A DNA stretch of 64,000 nt. Origin: Biomphalaria glabrata. Taxonomy: Eukaryota; Mollusca; Gastropoda; Planorbidae. Both the position numbers and the translations under genes were made by a program. The notes beneath the pieces were generated by a model, which made no database searches, had not been told where the DNA came from, and saw only the letters and a program-made list of their open reading frames with translations. Positions 35,501-46,472 of the stretch are shown one piece after another; position 1 is the first letter of the stretch, and the number at the start of each line of letters is the position of its first letter. Location: NCBI RefSeq assembly GCF_947242115.1, contig NC_074728.1, forward strand, positions 16,377,542 to 16,441,541, in the 5' to 3' direction.

Positions 35501-37137
35501 CTTTCTGAGCATGTTATTTGATTTTCTTTTATATTTGAAGATTATGGTTCAGTATTGTATGTATAATTGCTACTTAACTTCTCTCCTGAAGGCTTTCTAA
35601 ATTTATTTATTTTACTAAAGGTGTTACTCTAGTCAAATGTGAATATTCATTTGTTATTAATCTCATTGTTCTATTATGTTTTGTTTTGCTACGCTACGAT
35701 ACAGTTCGGAGTGATATAGAAAGAAAGATATACTAGATGCAAGCAATTTAGCGTTGTCACTTGATATCACGCATTGGAGTTATTGTTAAGAATCTCTTTC
35801 CGATATTACAATAAAAACTAAAAAAAAGTTTTGTACTAGCTCAATATAAGCAGAGAAAATGGTTCAAATTATCTTTTATAACACTGAATGATTTTTTTAA
35901 ATCGGCTACTATGAACTGAAGCAATCAAGTAGACCTATATAACAACGACAATAAAAACAAAACAGCTAAAACACTAGACACACTTATTTACAAAACTTGA
36001 TCACTGACTACATCACTAGACCAGAAGAGTAATTACAGAAATAAGTCAATGCACTCATAAGAGTAGACAGTATACTTATATTACTAAACCAGTATAACAA
36101 CACTAGACCATTATAAGACAAGTGTAATGACTAATAAAGATATAAACTACTAAACCAATATAGCTAAACACTAGAGGAACATAGATGCAATCTTGTATTG
36201 GGAGACTGATAGATAGAATTATAATTATAACTATATTTTATAAATACAGACATGTAATACTTATATATGACTACAGTAAGCTAATTGCCAAAATTATAAT
36301 TTGTCATTTACATTTGTCATCAAGTGTTTGCGTGACAACATATTTAGGTCACAACTGGGTCTGCGAAGCAATGCCCACTTTCTTATCTTCACACTAGTCG
36401 CCATTTTTTAAATAACTAATTTGTCCTTCTGTTTGATCGGTATAAGAGATTCACGGTGTAACTCATTACAAAGTCTCCTGTGTATTTCATCCATAGGGAA
36501 TGACTGGAACTGTGATGAAACTGGTGCTTGTGGCCTGGGCTTTGGTCCTCAAGAAGAATTCTATGCCTGCTCAGATGTTACAATATCTCCTAGAAATGGC
36601 ACAGCGGTCTTACCAACGTCAGCAACCACGACTACAACATCAACCACTAAACCAACAGCAGCAGCCTCCTCTACAACAACTTCTTCAACAACTTCTCTAT
36701 CTAATCCTTCTTCATCAAACGCTGCTGAAGAATCCACCACAATCTCAAGCGTCCCGACAGCTCCTACAACCAGCAGTGCAGCAACTACGAAGTTCAGCGA
36801 CATGTCAACACTAAAAGTGATACCCAGCGACACCACCAAGCCGTCGTACGCAGATTTTTGGTCCAACATAATCAAAATGGCGTCCAACATCACCAACTCC
36901 ACCAGCAGCACCAAGATCAACTACAACGATCCTGAGTACATCAAAATGTTGCTGGGATACCCGAATAGTTACAACCCTTACAGCAACAGCTCGGTCATTA
37001 AAGTCCCAACGGTACCATTGCTACCCACCAATCAACTTGCCAAAGATCGAGTCTGTGCCGCATGCTATTATGGTTGCCTCATCAATGGATGTTCAACCAG
37101 CTGCCCGGAAATTTGTCCAAGAAAACTTACGGGTTAA
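32544..37137 (+). CDS. Secreted AA15 lytic polysaccharide monooxygenase, copy 1
   Basis: Coding exons are 32544-32717, 34434-34607, 34849-35059 and 36497-37137, giving about 399 residues. A signal peptide (1-23, ending THA) is followed by the mature N-terminus HGRMLDPVSRMSA, whose His1 is the first copper-brace ligand. The second brace His is in ITANHM (mature residue 92). AA15 hallmarks follow: NGGKCGICGDPW, EFRVCNV, LQWKWHCG and QEEFYACSDV with the axial aromatic. AA15 enzymes oxidatively cleave chitin or cellulose outside the cell. Then come a roughly 60-residue Ser/Thr-rich linker, a conserved YIKMLLGYPNSY motif and a C-x2-C-x3-C-x4-C-x3-C-x3-C tail. Intron phases are 0, 0 and 1. Intron 1 must start with GC (GCACGT at 32718) to keep the frame and contains a 39-bp minisatellite. 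The ATG follows an acceptor by four bases, implying a 5'-UTR intron. Confidence 0.9.
32728..34125. repeat. 39-bp minisatellite in intron 1 of AA15 gene 1, about 36 copies
   Basis: Units carry ACTATACTTTAGATGTACAC and ACTTCACTTGATAACATAC or ...GATATTATAC. The two unit types are grouped: mainly AACAT to 33420, mainly ATTAT from 33421 to 34060. Some units are 38 bp. The array starts about 10 bases after the splice donor. A 166-codon minus-strand frame within it is an artefact of the period being divisible by three. Confidence 0.95.
35300..35510 (-). mobile_element. LINE 3' end with AAGAT tail
   Basis: Reverse complement of the 54.4-54.86 kb LINE end: GATAAGATCTTATCTTATAT tail, then the complement of GCATGACTA and of AGCATGGAATGGGCTGCCTG. 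Located in intron 3 of AA15 gene 1. Confidence 0.7.
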
Positions 37138-39190
37138 TGGGAAAGAATGGGACTCTATGTTCTCTAACTGTACACGTCACTTAAGGGCGATGATGACTTC
37201 ATTCTAAAGCCAACAAACATTATCTTGCAACGTCTACTAACTTTTATCTCGCCAATAACCTTGTGGTGTAGTTTGAATCTATGCAAATCATACTGTTAAA
37301 AAATATATTGATCTGCTCTTGACTGGTGTATAACTAAACTATTGTGTTCTTTTTTTTAATATTTGACATTTTATAGACGAACTTGGCGATTGGTCGATTT
37401 GTTTTAACTACAATTTTATGTTGCATAAATAATATATCACTATTCATTGGCCTGGTGGAAGATTACTAACACCTAATTGGTTCAGCTCAAACGCACTCGT
37501 GTGAAGTGATTTGTTTAATCTTAAAGCGAACAATGGTTAGCAATGAAATGGTGGGCGGAACTAGATTTCATTGACATGTTAGTAGCAGTACTTTTTTTTA
37601 TGACATTAACACACTTTTATGACTAAAAAAATGTAAAATACATATTATCTAATAACTATCATGGCTAGGGTCAACATGACCTTACTACACACCATTATAA
37701 GTTTGTCATTGTTGTACATTCCAACACAGAGTTCAGAGATCTCTTGAAACTGCTTAACAGGTGGAGCCTTTACATTGCTCAATCCTTGTTATTTTATTTT
37801 GTCATGTGTTATATTCATTATTTGTTCTTTCTTGTAATTTATAGTTGTTTTTTTTGTTATTGTGCATTATATATCATTCTTGTATGACATTCAATGTCAG
37901 TACTTTGTAAGTGTAAGAACAGATTATGGTCTTCGCACTAAACAAATCAGTGATAGCAGGTTCAACTTATTGTGTCAGTAGTAACCCCTTGTTGCATTAC
38001 AAAACATGATTAGATTCAACACAATGGTAGTTTGAGTCCAAGGTGTTTCCTTTAGAATTGGTTCAACTGATACACAACTCTTTGTAAATGCTAACATCGC
38101 ATAGGAAATAAAACCAATGTCTAGAATACGATCAATGCCAAGCCAGCTTTCTACCTTCAGAAGTAAAGAAATGGCATCAAAGAAGTGAAAATAAAAGAAT
38201 TGGTTTTTTATTCTCTATCCTAGCCGTGAGTGAAATGAGGTGATCATTGATTAACATGCATGACTAGGTTGACCTAGAAATACGCGTAAAACGTAATAAT
38301 CTTTTTTGTGTGTCTGTATTTGATATATACCATTGTTTAATATTGTTGTTTATGTTTAATATTGTTGTTAATGTTTAATATTGTTGTTAATCAGTTTATG
38401 TTATTACATTTCAAATACTTAGCTGCAAATACATTGTACAAAGTATACATCTCTGTTTTATACATGATGTGTTTATATAAATGTTAATGTGTTGAAATGT
38501 GTACAAAACATTACCACGGGTTGGATACATTTTTATAAAGCAATTTTTATTAATCCATTGTATTGAAAATGTTTGAGAATGTCTCAATGTAAAGTGTTTG
38601 TAATAGAATTATGTTTATTATTATTATTTGAGATTTATAAGAAATACATATATAGCTGTTTTAATCCATGTTGCGTTTTTTTTTCGTTTATTAAATACTA
38701 TTTAATACAGATTAGTTTCATACGAGAAGACATGTTAGATTTCTCCAAGTCCTTGTATGTTGCCCATTCAGTTGATTGTTGGTTGTCCTAGTCTCCATTT
38801 GTGCTGGACATCTGGGTTTTAACTAATGAAATAGAAGACTTTTTCGAATTGTTTGTTCCAATTTCATAAGCCATCCTAGCACAGTAGATCACATAGGTTT
38901 AGTAGGAGCTCCTCTCTAAGCAATTCATCTTATTACAATACAATACAATATGAACTACAACCCAAACATTATGCGACCTCTGAAGCTAGATTTTCTTCAA
39001 GAATTCACTCCTACACTAGACTTTTACAAAAAGTAAAAATTGAAACCAAAGTTAATTTAAACTACGCGACTTTCAAGAGTGAAATAGAACATTGCAATCT
39101 TGTCTCACTGATTACAGTATTCTTTAATAACTGTACTCTAAGATCAGTGTGATCATTTTGAAGCGTTTTGTCACTGTGCGATCATTGTGC
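37138..39190. other. Downstream of AA15 gene 1, mostly unexplained
   Basis: No clear AATAAA lies close to the stop of gene 1. A LINE-tail fragment is at about 38255-38340 (AACATGCATGACTA, then ACGTAATAATCTTTTTTG), followed by a 3-copy TTTAATATTGTTGTTAATG repeat at 38337-38392. No gene was recognised. Confidence 0.45.
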
Positions 39191-39194
39191 TCAG

Positions 39195-39425
39195 TATATG
39201 GTCAGCGTAATCAATGTGTTCAGTGTGTTGTCAGTGAAATCGTATTATGAGTGTGTGGTCAGTATTATCAATATGTTCAATATGTGGTCAGTGTAATCAA
39301 TGTGTTCAGTGTGTTGTCAGTGAAATCGTATTATGAGTGTGTGGTCAGTATTATCAATATGTTCAATATGTGGTCAGTGTAATCATTGTATTATTGTGTG
39401 GTCGGTGTGATCAATATGTTCAGTG
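39195..39425. repeat. Tandem repeat with ~94-bp higher-order period
   Basis: TGTGGTCAGTGTAATCAAT- and TATGTTCAATATGTGG-type subunits alternate. A longer block around GTGAAATCGTATTATGAGTG is repeated twice almost exactly. Confidence 0.8.
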
Positions 39426-39850
39426 TTTTTGTTTTTATTTTAGTAGTCTCAGTTTGTGACCTGGCAGCTTAAGTTTTAAAACGTGAAGGGAGGTTGAGAC
39501 ATGTCAGTTCATCGTCCCATTGACTGCCACTGAAGAGATCCAATGAACCAAATTTACTGTGGGGTGTTAAAGGTCGCTACAATTTGCTGTGCACAGTCAA
39601 CACTTATGCAAAATCAACATAGACATGGAAAGGACTGTGAGACAGTTTGAGAGTCAAGGTTAACTGAGGTCAGCAGGTCAAGGCAACTTAATGATCCTGA
39701 AAGCAAGGAAATGACACAGCCTTTTGTTGTGTACACTAAAGACCTGTTCCAAAATTCTGACTGATGTCACGTGTCAATTATTTTAATGTCAGACGTGGCC
39801 GCATACATTGATCCGTTGTGTATTGCGTGCTCCGTAGAATAAAAAATAGG

Positions 39851-39858
39851 TATAAAAG
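39851..39858 (+). promoter_or_regulatory. Candidate TATA box of AA15 gene 2
   Basis: GGTATAAAAGG is a consensus TATA box on the coding strand, 3.4 kb upstream of the gene-2 ATG. A possible untranslated exon end is CCAG/GTGCAA at 39991. The long distance and the minisatellite in between make the assignment tentative. Confidence 0.35.
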
Positions 39859-40529
39859 GTCGTATCGAACGGAATAAACTCAAGTCTAAAGTATCTCACA
39901 TACCTAAAAACTAATCAGTATAGCACACGACGTCTTCACCGATCAGTCGTGATTATTATCCTAATTCCCTTGGGTATCGTTAGCGGGCCAGGTGCAAGTA
40001 ACAACACTTATGGTCAACACTAAATTCAACGTAGATAAAAGCTGAGATCATTTCAAATTGGAACAAGAAACATTATTATGAAAGTCAAACATAGTTGACA
40101 TTACAAATCGCTAGGCTCCATTTTCTTGATACAGACCTCGCTTTTTCTTTTCTTGCGTATAGGTCAGCTCTGAAGCTACGAACATTTCACTCTGATCATA
40201 TCCTACTTTATTTAACAACAGTCTTCACAAAAGTTTATTTTACTTTTCTGCCTTAACAACTGCAGTTAGTCCAATGTTAAACAATAAAGTGAAAGTCGGA
40301 CTCTTTAGGCCAATGCCTGCCAAAAAAAGGACAAAATATGAACGAGAGGACGACTGGTAAGCCTAGGCAATGCTTACACACACACACTGTAATTTATAAG
40401 ATAAGTAACCACGAGTTACAGATACTAAAACCCAACCAACTCAAATACTCAGAAATTCACAAAGATAAAGACATCATTTCTCCATCTATATAGTTACGAC
40501 ATATTCTTACTAATGCGTTGTCTTCCCTA

Positions 40530-40700
40530 GTGTCATGATTAGAACTTGGAACAGCCTGCTTTAACCAGGAAAACCAATGACTTGTTAGATTTAAAATCTT
40601 TAATTAGCATGCAAGGCCAGATAAGAAACACTGGATGTAAGTGTAGGATGTAATTACCTTCTCTTTGAAGGAACGTCTTTTAGAAGATAAGAAACATATC
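40530..40700 (+). mobile_element. Diverged LINE 3' end
   Basis: GGAACAGCCTGCT, CAGGAAAACCAATGACTTG, TTAGCATGCA and GGAACGTCTTTT match in order the AAGAT-tailed LINE end seen at 49270 and 54700, with more changes than the other copies. Confidence 0.6.
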
Positions 40701-40802
40701 TTACGACTTTTCACAATGCAAGAGAATAACTCGTGTATAAATATATCTCCAACAATTTAACAGACAACTTTTCTAATGTCTATGTTTTCATTTTTACGTT
40801 TA

Positions 40803-41945
40803 GTTACTTCATTCGTCTTATGGACATTTTCACTTTGAGGCCTGGTTACTCCATTCGTCTTATGGACATTTTCACTTTGAGGCCTGGTTACTTCATTCGT
40901 CTTATGGACATTTTCACTTTGAGGCCTGGTTACTTCATTCGTCTTATGGACATTTTCACTTTGAAGCTTGGTTATTTCATTCGTCTTATGGACATTTTCA
41001 CTTTGAGGCTTGGTTACTTCGTTCGTCTTATGGACATTTTCACTTTGAGACTTGGTTACTTCATTCGTCTTATGGACATTTTCACTTTGAGGCTTGGTTA
41101 CTTCATTCGTCTTATGGATATTTTCACTTTGAGGCTTGGTTAATTCATTCGTCTTATGGACATTTTCACTTTGAGGCTTGGTTACTTCATTCGTCTTATG
41201 GACATTTTCACTTTGAGACTTGGTTACTTCATTCGTCTTATGGACATTTTCACTTTGAAGCTTGGTTATTTCGTTCATCTTATGGACATTTTCACTTTGA
41301 GGCTTGGTTACTTCATTCGTCTTATGGACATTTTCACTTTGAAACTTGGTTACTTCATTCGTCTTATGGACATTGTCACTTTGAGACTTGGTTACTTCAT
41401 TCGTCTTATGGACATTTTCACTTTGAGGCCTGGTTACTTCATTCGTCTTATGGACATTTTCACTTTGAAGCTTGGTTATTTCGTTCGTCTTATGGACATT
41501 TTCACTTTGAGACTTGGTTACTTCATTCGTCTTATGGACATTGTCACTTTGAGACTTGGTTACTTCATTCGTCTTATGGACATTTTCACTTTGAGGCCTG
41601 GTTACTTAATTCGTCTTATGGACATTTTCACTTTGAGGCTTGGTTACTTCATTCGTCTTATGGACATTTTCACTTTGAGGCTTGGTTACTTCATTCGTCT
41701 TATGGATATTGTCACTTTGAGACTTGGTTACTTCATTCGTCTTATGGACATTGTCACTTTGAGGCTTGGTTACTTCATTCGTCTTATGGATATTTTCACT
41801 TTGAGGCTTGGTCTTCTTCATTCGTCTTATGGACATTTTCACTTTGAGGCTTGGTTACTTCATTCGTCTTATGCATATTTTCACTTTGATGCTTGGTTAC
41901 TTCATTCGTCTTATGGACATTTTCACTTTGAGGCTTGGTTACTTC
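40803..41945. repeat. 42-bp minisatellite, about 27 copies, open on both strands
   Basis: Units contain TTCATTCGTCTTATGGACAT, TTTCACTTTGAGGC and TTGGTTAC. Forward frames read YFIRLMDIFTLRLG; reverse frames read NEVTKPQSENVHKT over up to 173 codons. One unit near 41811 has an extra base-length shift. No promoter, splice or start context supports coding. It lies in the presumed 5'-UTR intron of AA15 gene 2. Confidence 0.93.
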
Positions 41946-43220
41946 GTCTTCGATGATCTGAATTCAGTATAACGTGATTGGTCTGTATATTCTTGTAACT
42001 TCGTGACAGCAGGTAACACATTGTACCATCATCAAGTCTTCTGTCTTCTATTCAAGGCCATTTCCCGGATGTTAGATCGATGTCTTCATTAGATATTCCC
42101 ATGGACTTCTTTCTTTGTTGACTTAAGAAGTGTTTGGTGGACATTGTTGTATACTCAAGAGACATTGAGTGCATCTTAAAGAGAGAGAGAGCGAGATAGA
42201 GAGATTGAGAGAGAGTAAGGGGACGGTAGATGACTATGTGTTAATATAAAAGAAGTTTTAACTCTTATTTTGTTCGCCAGTCTGTCGTGCTTGTTCCCGC
42301 TGCTCCAAACTATGTATTGAATCTAGTGCTCAAAGGCAGAGTTCAATTGAAATTCCTCCAGGAGTTTAGCAAGCTTACGCATTGACTCGGATTTGTTACA
42401 TACCTGAGAAAGGTTTGAGATAAGTTACTAAAGATACAATAGTGAAACAATTTTGTTATGGTAACATTCTCATGAATTCAAGTATTACTCTTACATATCG
42501 TGTTTAATAGAGTGAGAAATCTTAAATCAGTTTGTAAGTGTTTTCAATTTGATATAATTTTTGTTCTTACAAAGTTCACATCAAGTCACTCTGTTTCTCT
42601 GTCTGTCTGGTAAAAAGATTGTACACATTTTTTCTCCGACTTTAATCTCGGATCAAGCTGAAGTTTTGCACAATTATTTCTTTTATATGTCTACACAAGA
42701 ATCACTGAAAAAATAACGAATTTGTCAATTAACTATAAGTAATTAATTATTTTAGGCACTTATTGATAAGGTGGAATAAGTTGAATTAATCCCCTTTATT
42801 AATTGCTCGAAAAAAAAAAAAAATAACTATAAAATATATTGTCATGAGCAGACCCATGTCTCAGTGATTATCGCTTACTTTATTTTTTTTTATAAACACG
42901 TTTAAAAATCGATCACCCATTCTTTCTCCACACCTCCCGTCCCTTTCCAATTGCTCCAGACAAGTGATAGGATCATAGCTTATTGAGAAATCTAAAAGCA
43001 TGAAATTGCAATAAATTACACGACTGATCCAAACTAATTAATACAACTACACTTAATATACGTAATGCATTTTGCTTGTATTTTATAACGTCATATTTTA
43101 TTTATTTATTGTCGCAGTTGTCAAAAATTAATTACACCCAAAAAACAAACAAGTTTGTTCGTGAATGTTTGATAGAAGTGATATTTTGTATAGTTGCCTT
43201 TTCTGTTTTGTATTTTTCAG
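41946..43220. other. Upstream of AA15 gene 2, nothing recognised
   Basis: Contains a GA-rich microsatellite at 42180-42215 and AT-rich sequence. The stretch ends with the acceptor TTTTGTATTTTTCAG directly before the gene-2 start exon. Confidence 0.4.
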
Positions 43221-43222
43221 AA

Positions 43223-46200
43223 ATGTCTGTGATACTTTATTTGTCTGTCTTTCTGATGTCTTTACATCCGGGTCTGGTTGAAGGTCATGGTCGAATGTTG
43301 GATCCACCATCTCGAATGTCTGCCTACCTGTTGGGTTACTCCACGCCTGTCAACTATGAGGACCATGAGATGAACTGTGGAGGACGCGCGGTACACTTTC
43401 ATTTTGAAATAAAAGATTTAAAAAAATACGATATTTTCCCTAGATTGCATTTGCACATATATATATATTATTTGTTAAGCCAATTTTTGTTTTAACAAAG
43501 CTTATAGAAAAGAAAACTGTTATTGCAACTAATTGTATACATTTACCTTTACACCTTACAATATGAAACGTTTACATGAGCTCTGGTCTTACCAGTCACA
43601 TTGTACCTACAGGTCCAGTGGACACAAAATGGAGGCAAGTGTGGTATTTGTGGTGACCCATGGTCAGGTCCACGCAGGTACGAGCGCCCAGACGGAGTCA
43701 TGGTTCAACACAATATCATTCCGAAAGCGTACCGTGAGAATGACGTCATAGTAATCACAATACAGATCACTCAAAATCACCTGGTCAGTTAAAGTTACAC
43801 AAGATTTTCATTGGTCACCAACGAGTTTTTTTGTTTTTCTATGTAACGTAGGCCTAATTATTATATTATAATTATTATTATTATTATAGATGACTAGTAT
43901 TTTTTTTTACAGAATTTTCAGCCTTTTCTTTTTTTCTGAATGTACGATGTTGGTATAAGTTTCTCTAGTTAACAAGTATTTCAATTTTACATTTAAAAGA
44001 GTTACTCTATTAATGCCTAATAATAAGGCTTGTCTTCGATACCGATTAATGACGAATGCAGTATTTCCCGTGGCTAAGCAGCCCCAGCTTTGACCTACAC
44101 ATTTTGCCACAGCCAACGAGGCATTGTCCGCTGGTGGTCGATTTAGATTTTTTTTTTTAGCAATCTATGTCTGTCTCAAATATCTATCCCACATCCTTTG
44201 TAAGTGATCCCCAGTCTCGTTTTGAAGTCGCATGCAAACGTGTGCTCTTTTCTATGTCAGTTAAGGCAAGTTGGCGCCTAAGCTGGTCTTTAAAGCCTTT
44301 CTTTGGGGCACCTCTGTTACGTCGACCACCTTTCAGCTCAACAAAAAATACTGCTCTTGTCATACGTTCGTAACGAAGCCTGATAACCAAGCAAGTAACT
44401 ATACAGTGAACATTTTTTGCATTTTTTTTTTGTAAATTTTAATTTTAATTTCAAGATATTTATCGTTCAATATGAAAACGTCATTTTATTCCCGGCCATG
44501 GCGGTGCGAAGAAAATCTACCGGTACCACAGAAGACGTCATTTTATACCCGGCCTCGGCGGTGCGAAGAAAATCTACTGGTATCACAGAAGACGTTAGCA
44601 GACGTCGAAAAACAAAACACAGGAAGACGTGGGAGTTCTCAGCTTTCAGTGTGACAGCTGGGTTTAAATAGCGACGTGAAATAGAAACATTGTTCATGAA
44701 TTTCGAACTCGAAGACATTCCACTTTTTAATATACTTTTATTTTATTCAATTCTCTAGGGTTGGAATGAGTTTCGTATTTGTAACATTGCTCGGTCTGGC
44801 GGTGTGGAGGCTACCCAGTCCTGCTTAGATGAAAATGTTTTGGCCGACTTGAGTGGGAAAACACGATTCTATTTTGATGTTGCAGCTATTGGATTCTACA
44901 ATTATACGCTGGTCTTACCAGCAGGGTTCACTTGTGATCATTGTTTGTTACAGTGGAAGTGGCATTGTGGTAGGTTGAAAACACTGTCCATGGATACTTT
45001 GATAAACAAGGATGTTTTCTTTGCGTTAGTTGTAATTTTTTGATAAGTCTTTATACTTAGATGACCAAGACTGATTACCTAGGTCTTGGTACTTAGATGA
45101 CAAGAGTGATTACCAAGGTCTTGGTACTTAGATGACCAAGAGTGATTACCTAGGTCTTGGTACTTAGATGACCAAGAGTGATTACCAAGGTCTTGGTACT
45201 TAGATGACCAAGACTGATTACCTAGGCCTTGGTACTTAGATGACCAAGACTTTAGTACCTAGATTTAGGCTAGCTTAATTCTTAATCTTCATTTTGCAAA
45301 AAAAATATTAGTTCACTTAAAGTCTAAACATTTTAAGATCATAGTAAAAAATAATGCTTATGACAATTATTTATGATTAATGAAAGAATATTTTGTTGGA
45401 ACATTTTGGTGTTGTTATATTTCTTTTACTTTGTAGAGCAATAATATTGATTTGCCTTCAGTGTCTTGTTGTCAAATGTTAATACCAAAAAAACTGCATA
45501 AAGTTATCATATGTGTAAATATTCATAGTGATATATAACTAGGAGGGGTATAGATTCTACATTTTAAAAAAAATGTACCTTAAATTAAAAATACTTTGAT
45601 AATAAATAGACATTTTGTACATTGTAATCATTAGTTGCCTATAATGTATTGATGTTTTGTTCTCTTCTGCGACTGCAGGCAATGACTGGGGATGTGACAG
45701 TGATGGGACTTGTGGTCTTGGGCGAGGTCTAGTACAAGAAGAGTTTTACGCATGCGCAGATGTTGCTGTTGCTCCCAAAGGCGTCGTCATTGTGACGCAA
45801 ACTCCACCAACCATTGCACCCACCACAGCATCAACAACCACCACAACCAGCACGACGACAGCCAGGCCCACGACCAGGTCACCAGATGTTACTACAACTC
45901 AACCTGCGTCTACCACTTCCAGCACGACCAGGACCTCCACCCCTACAACATCCACATCCACCACATCCACAACTACCAGAAGTAGATCCACCTCTGCCTC
46001 TGTGGAACAGACGTACAATCATCAAGATTTAATTGATTACATCAAGAACAATCATGAATCAATAACTTCCGGTACACATCTGGTGTACGTGAACCCGGCT
46101 ACCAACAACATCAACAGCTTAGACTACTTCAACATGGTCCTGGGTTTGCCCAACAAGTACGACCCGCACTACACCTACCCCAACTCTTACGTCACACCGG

Positions 46201-46331
46201 CACCGACATTCTCGCCTTCTAACGAGGACAAGAACGCCATTGCGAGATTGTGTTTTGTTTGCTATGGAAACTGTCGGTTTGAAAGTTGTTATACTTCCTG
46301 TCCCTCTATATGTCCTGTTAAAAAAATATAA
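43223..46331 (+). CDS. Secreted AA15 lytic polysaccharide monooxygenase, copy 2
   Basis: Coding exons are 43223-43390, 43613-43783, 44759-44969 and 45679-46331, giving about 400 residues. The signal peptide (1-21, ending VEG) exposes HGRMLDPPSRMSA with His1. The second brace His is in ITQNHL at mature residue 91. NGGKCGICGDPW, EFRICNI, LQWKWHCG and QEEFYACADV are all present, so copy 2 looks catalytically complete. The linker of about 70 residues is a Thr-rich mucin-like tract, a probable O-glycosylation site. Then come YFNMVLGLPNKYD and the six-cysteine tail. Introns (phases 0, 0, 1) have GT-AG ends, and exon 3 is 211 nt as in the other two copies. The start ATG lies two bases after an acceptor, so a non-coding first exon must exist. 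Substrate (chitin or cellulose) cannot be read from the sequence. Confidence 0.92.
44025..44400 (-). mobile_element. LINE C-terminal fragment
   Basis: Minus strand: MTRAVFFVELKGGRRNRGAP, FKDQLRRQLALTDIEKST, then the zinc-knuckle end (CLGC-like region near 44080) and the 3' UTR with ATTTCCCGTGGCTAAGCAGC. Same family as the direct part of 11590-12197. Lies in intron 2 of AA15 gene 2. Confidence 0.75.
44470..44600. repeat. 57-bp tandem repeat, two and a half copies
   Basis: GAAGACGTCATTTTATACCC, then CGGTGCGAAGAAAATCTAC, repeat at 44479 and 44536 in intron 2 of AA15 gene 2. No coding role seen. Confidence 0.8.
45045..45255. repeat. 36-bp minisatellite, five to six copies
   Basis: Units carry TTGGTACTTAGATGACCAAG and AGTGATTACC with alternating TAGGTC and AAGGTC. 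Located in intron 3 of AA15 gene 2. Confidence 0.9.
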
Positions 46332-46349
46332 ATAGACATTTTGTAAATT

Positions 46350-46355
46350 AATAAA
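46350..46355 (+). terminator. Polyadenylation signal AATAAA of AA15 gene 2
   Basis: AATAAA lies 19 bases after the stop codon. Confidence 0.6.
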
Positions 46356-46430
46356 ACTAGAACTTTTCTAAAGTATGTTTCACAAAATCGTGTTTTAATT
46401 TTGTTATATAGTTTTCTTAACTTTCAATGT

Positions 46431-46472
46431 GTGACACAGACTCCACCAACCATTGCATCTACCACAGCATCA
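46431..46472 (+). pseudogene. 42-nt remnant of an AA15 linker exon
   Basis: This stretch matches 45792-45833 in exon 4 of AA15 gene 2 with four differences in 42 bases, including ACTCCACCAACCATTGCA unchanged. It encodes VTQTPPTIASTTAS in the same sense. The match stops abruptly on both sides. It is probably a relic of a partial duplication of the gene. Confidence 0.7.

Noticed and set aside
36500-36920. Open frames in other phases and on the minus strand over the AA15 linker
   Set aside because: They are shadows of the low-complexity Thr/Ser-rich exon 4, whose true frame is fixed by the splice phase and the cysteine tail.
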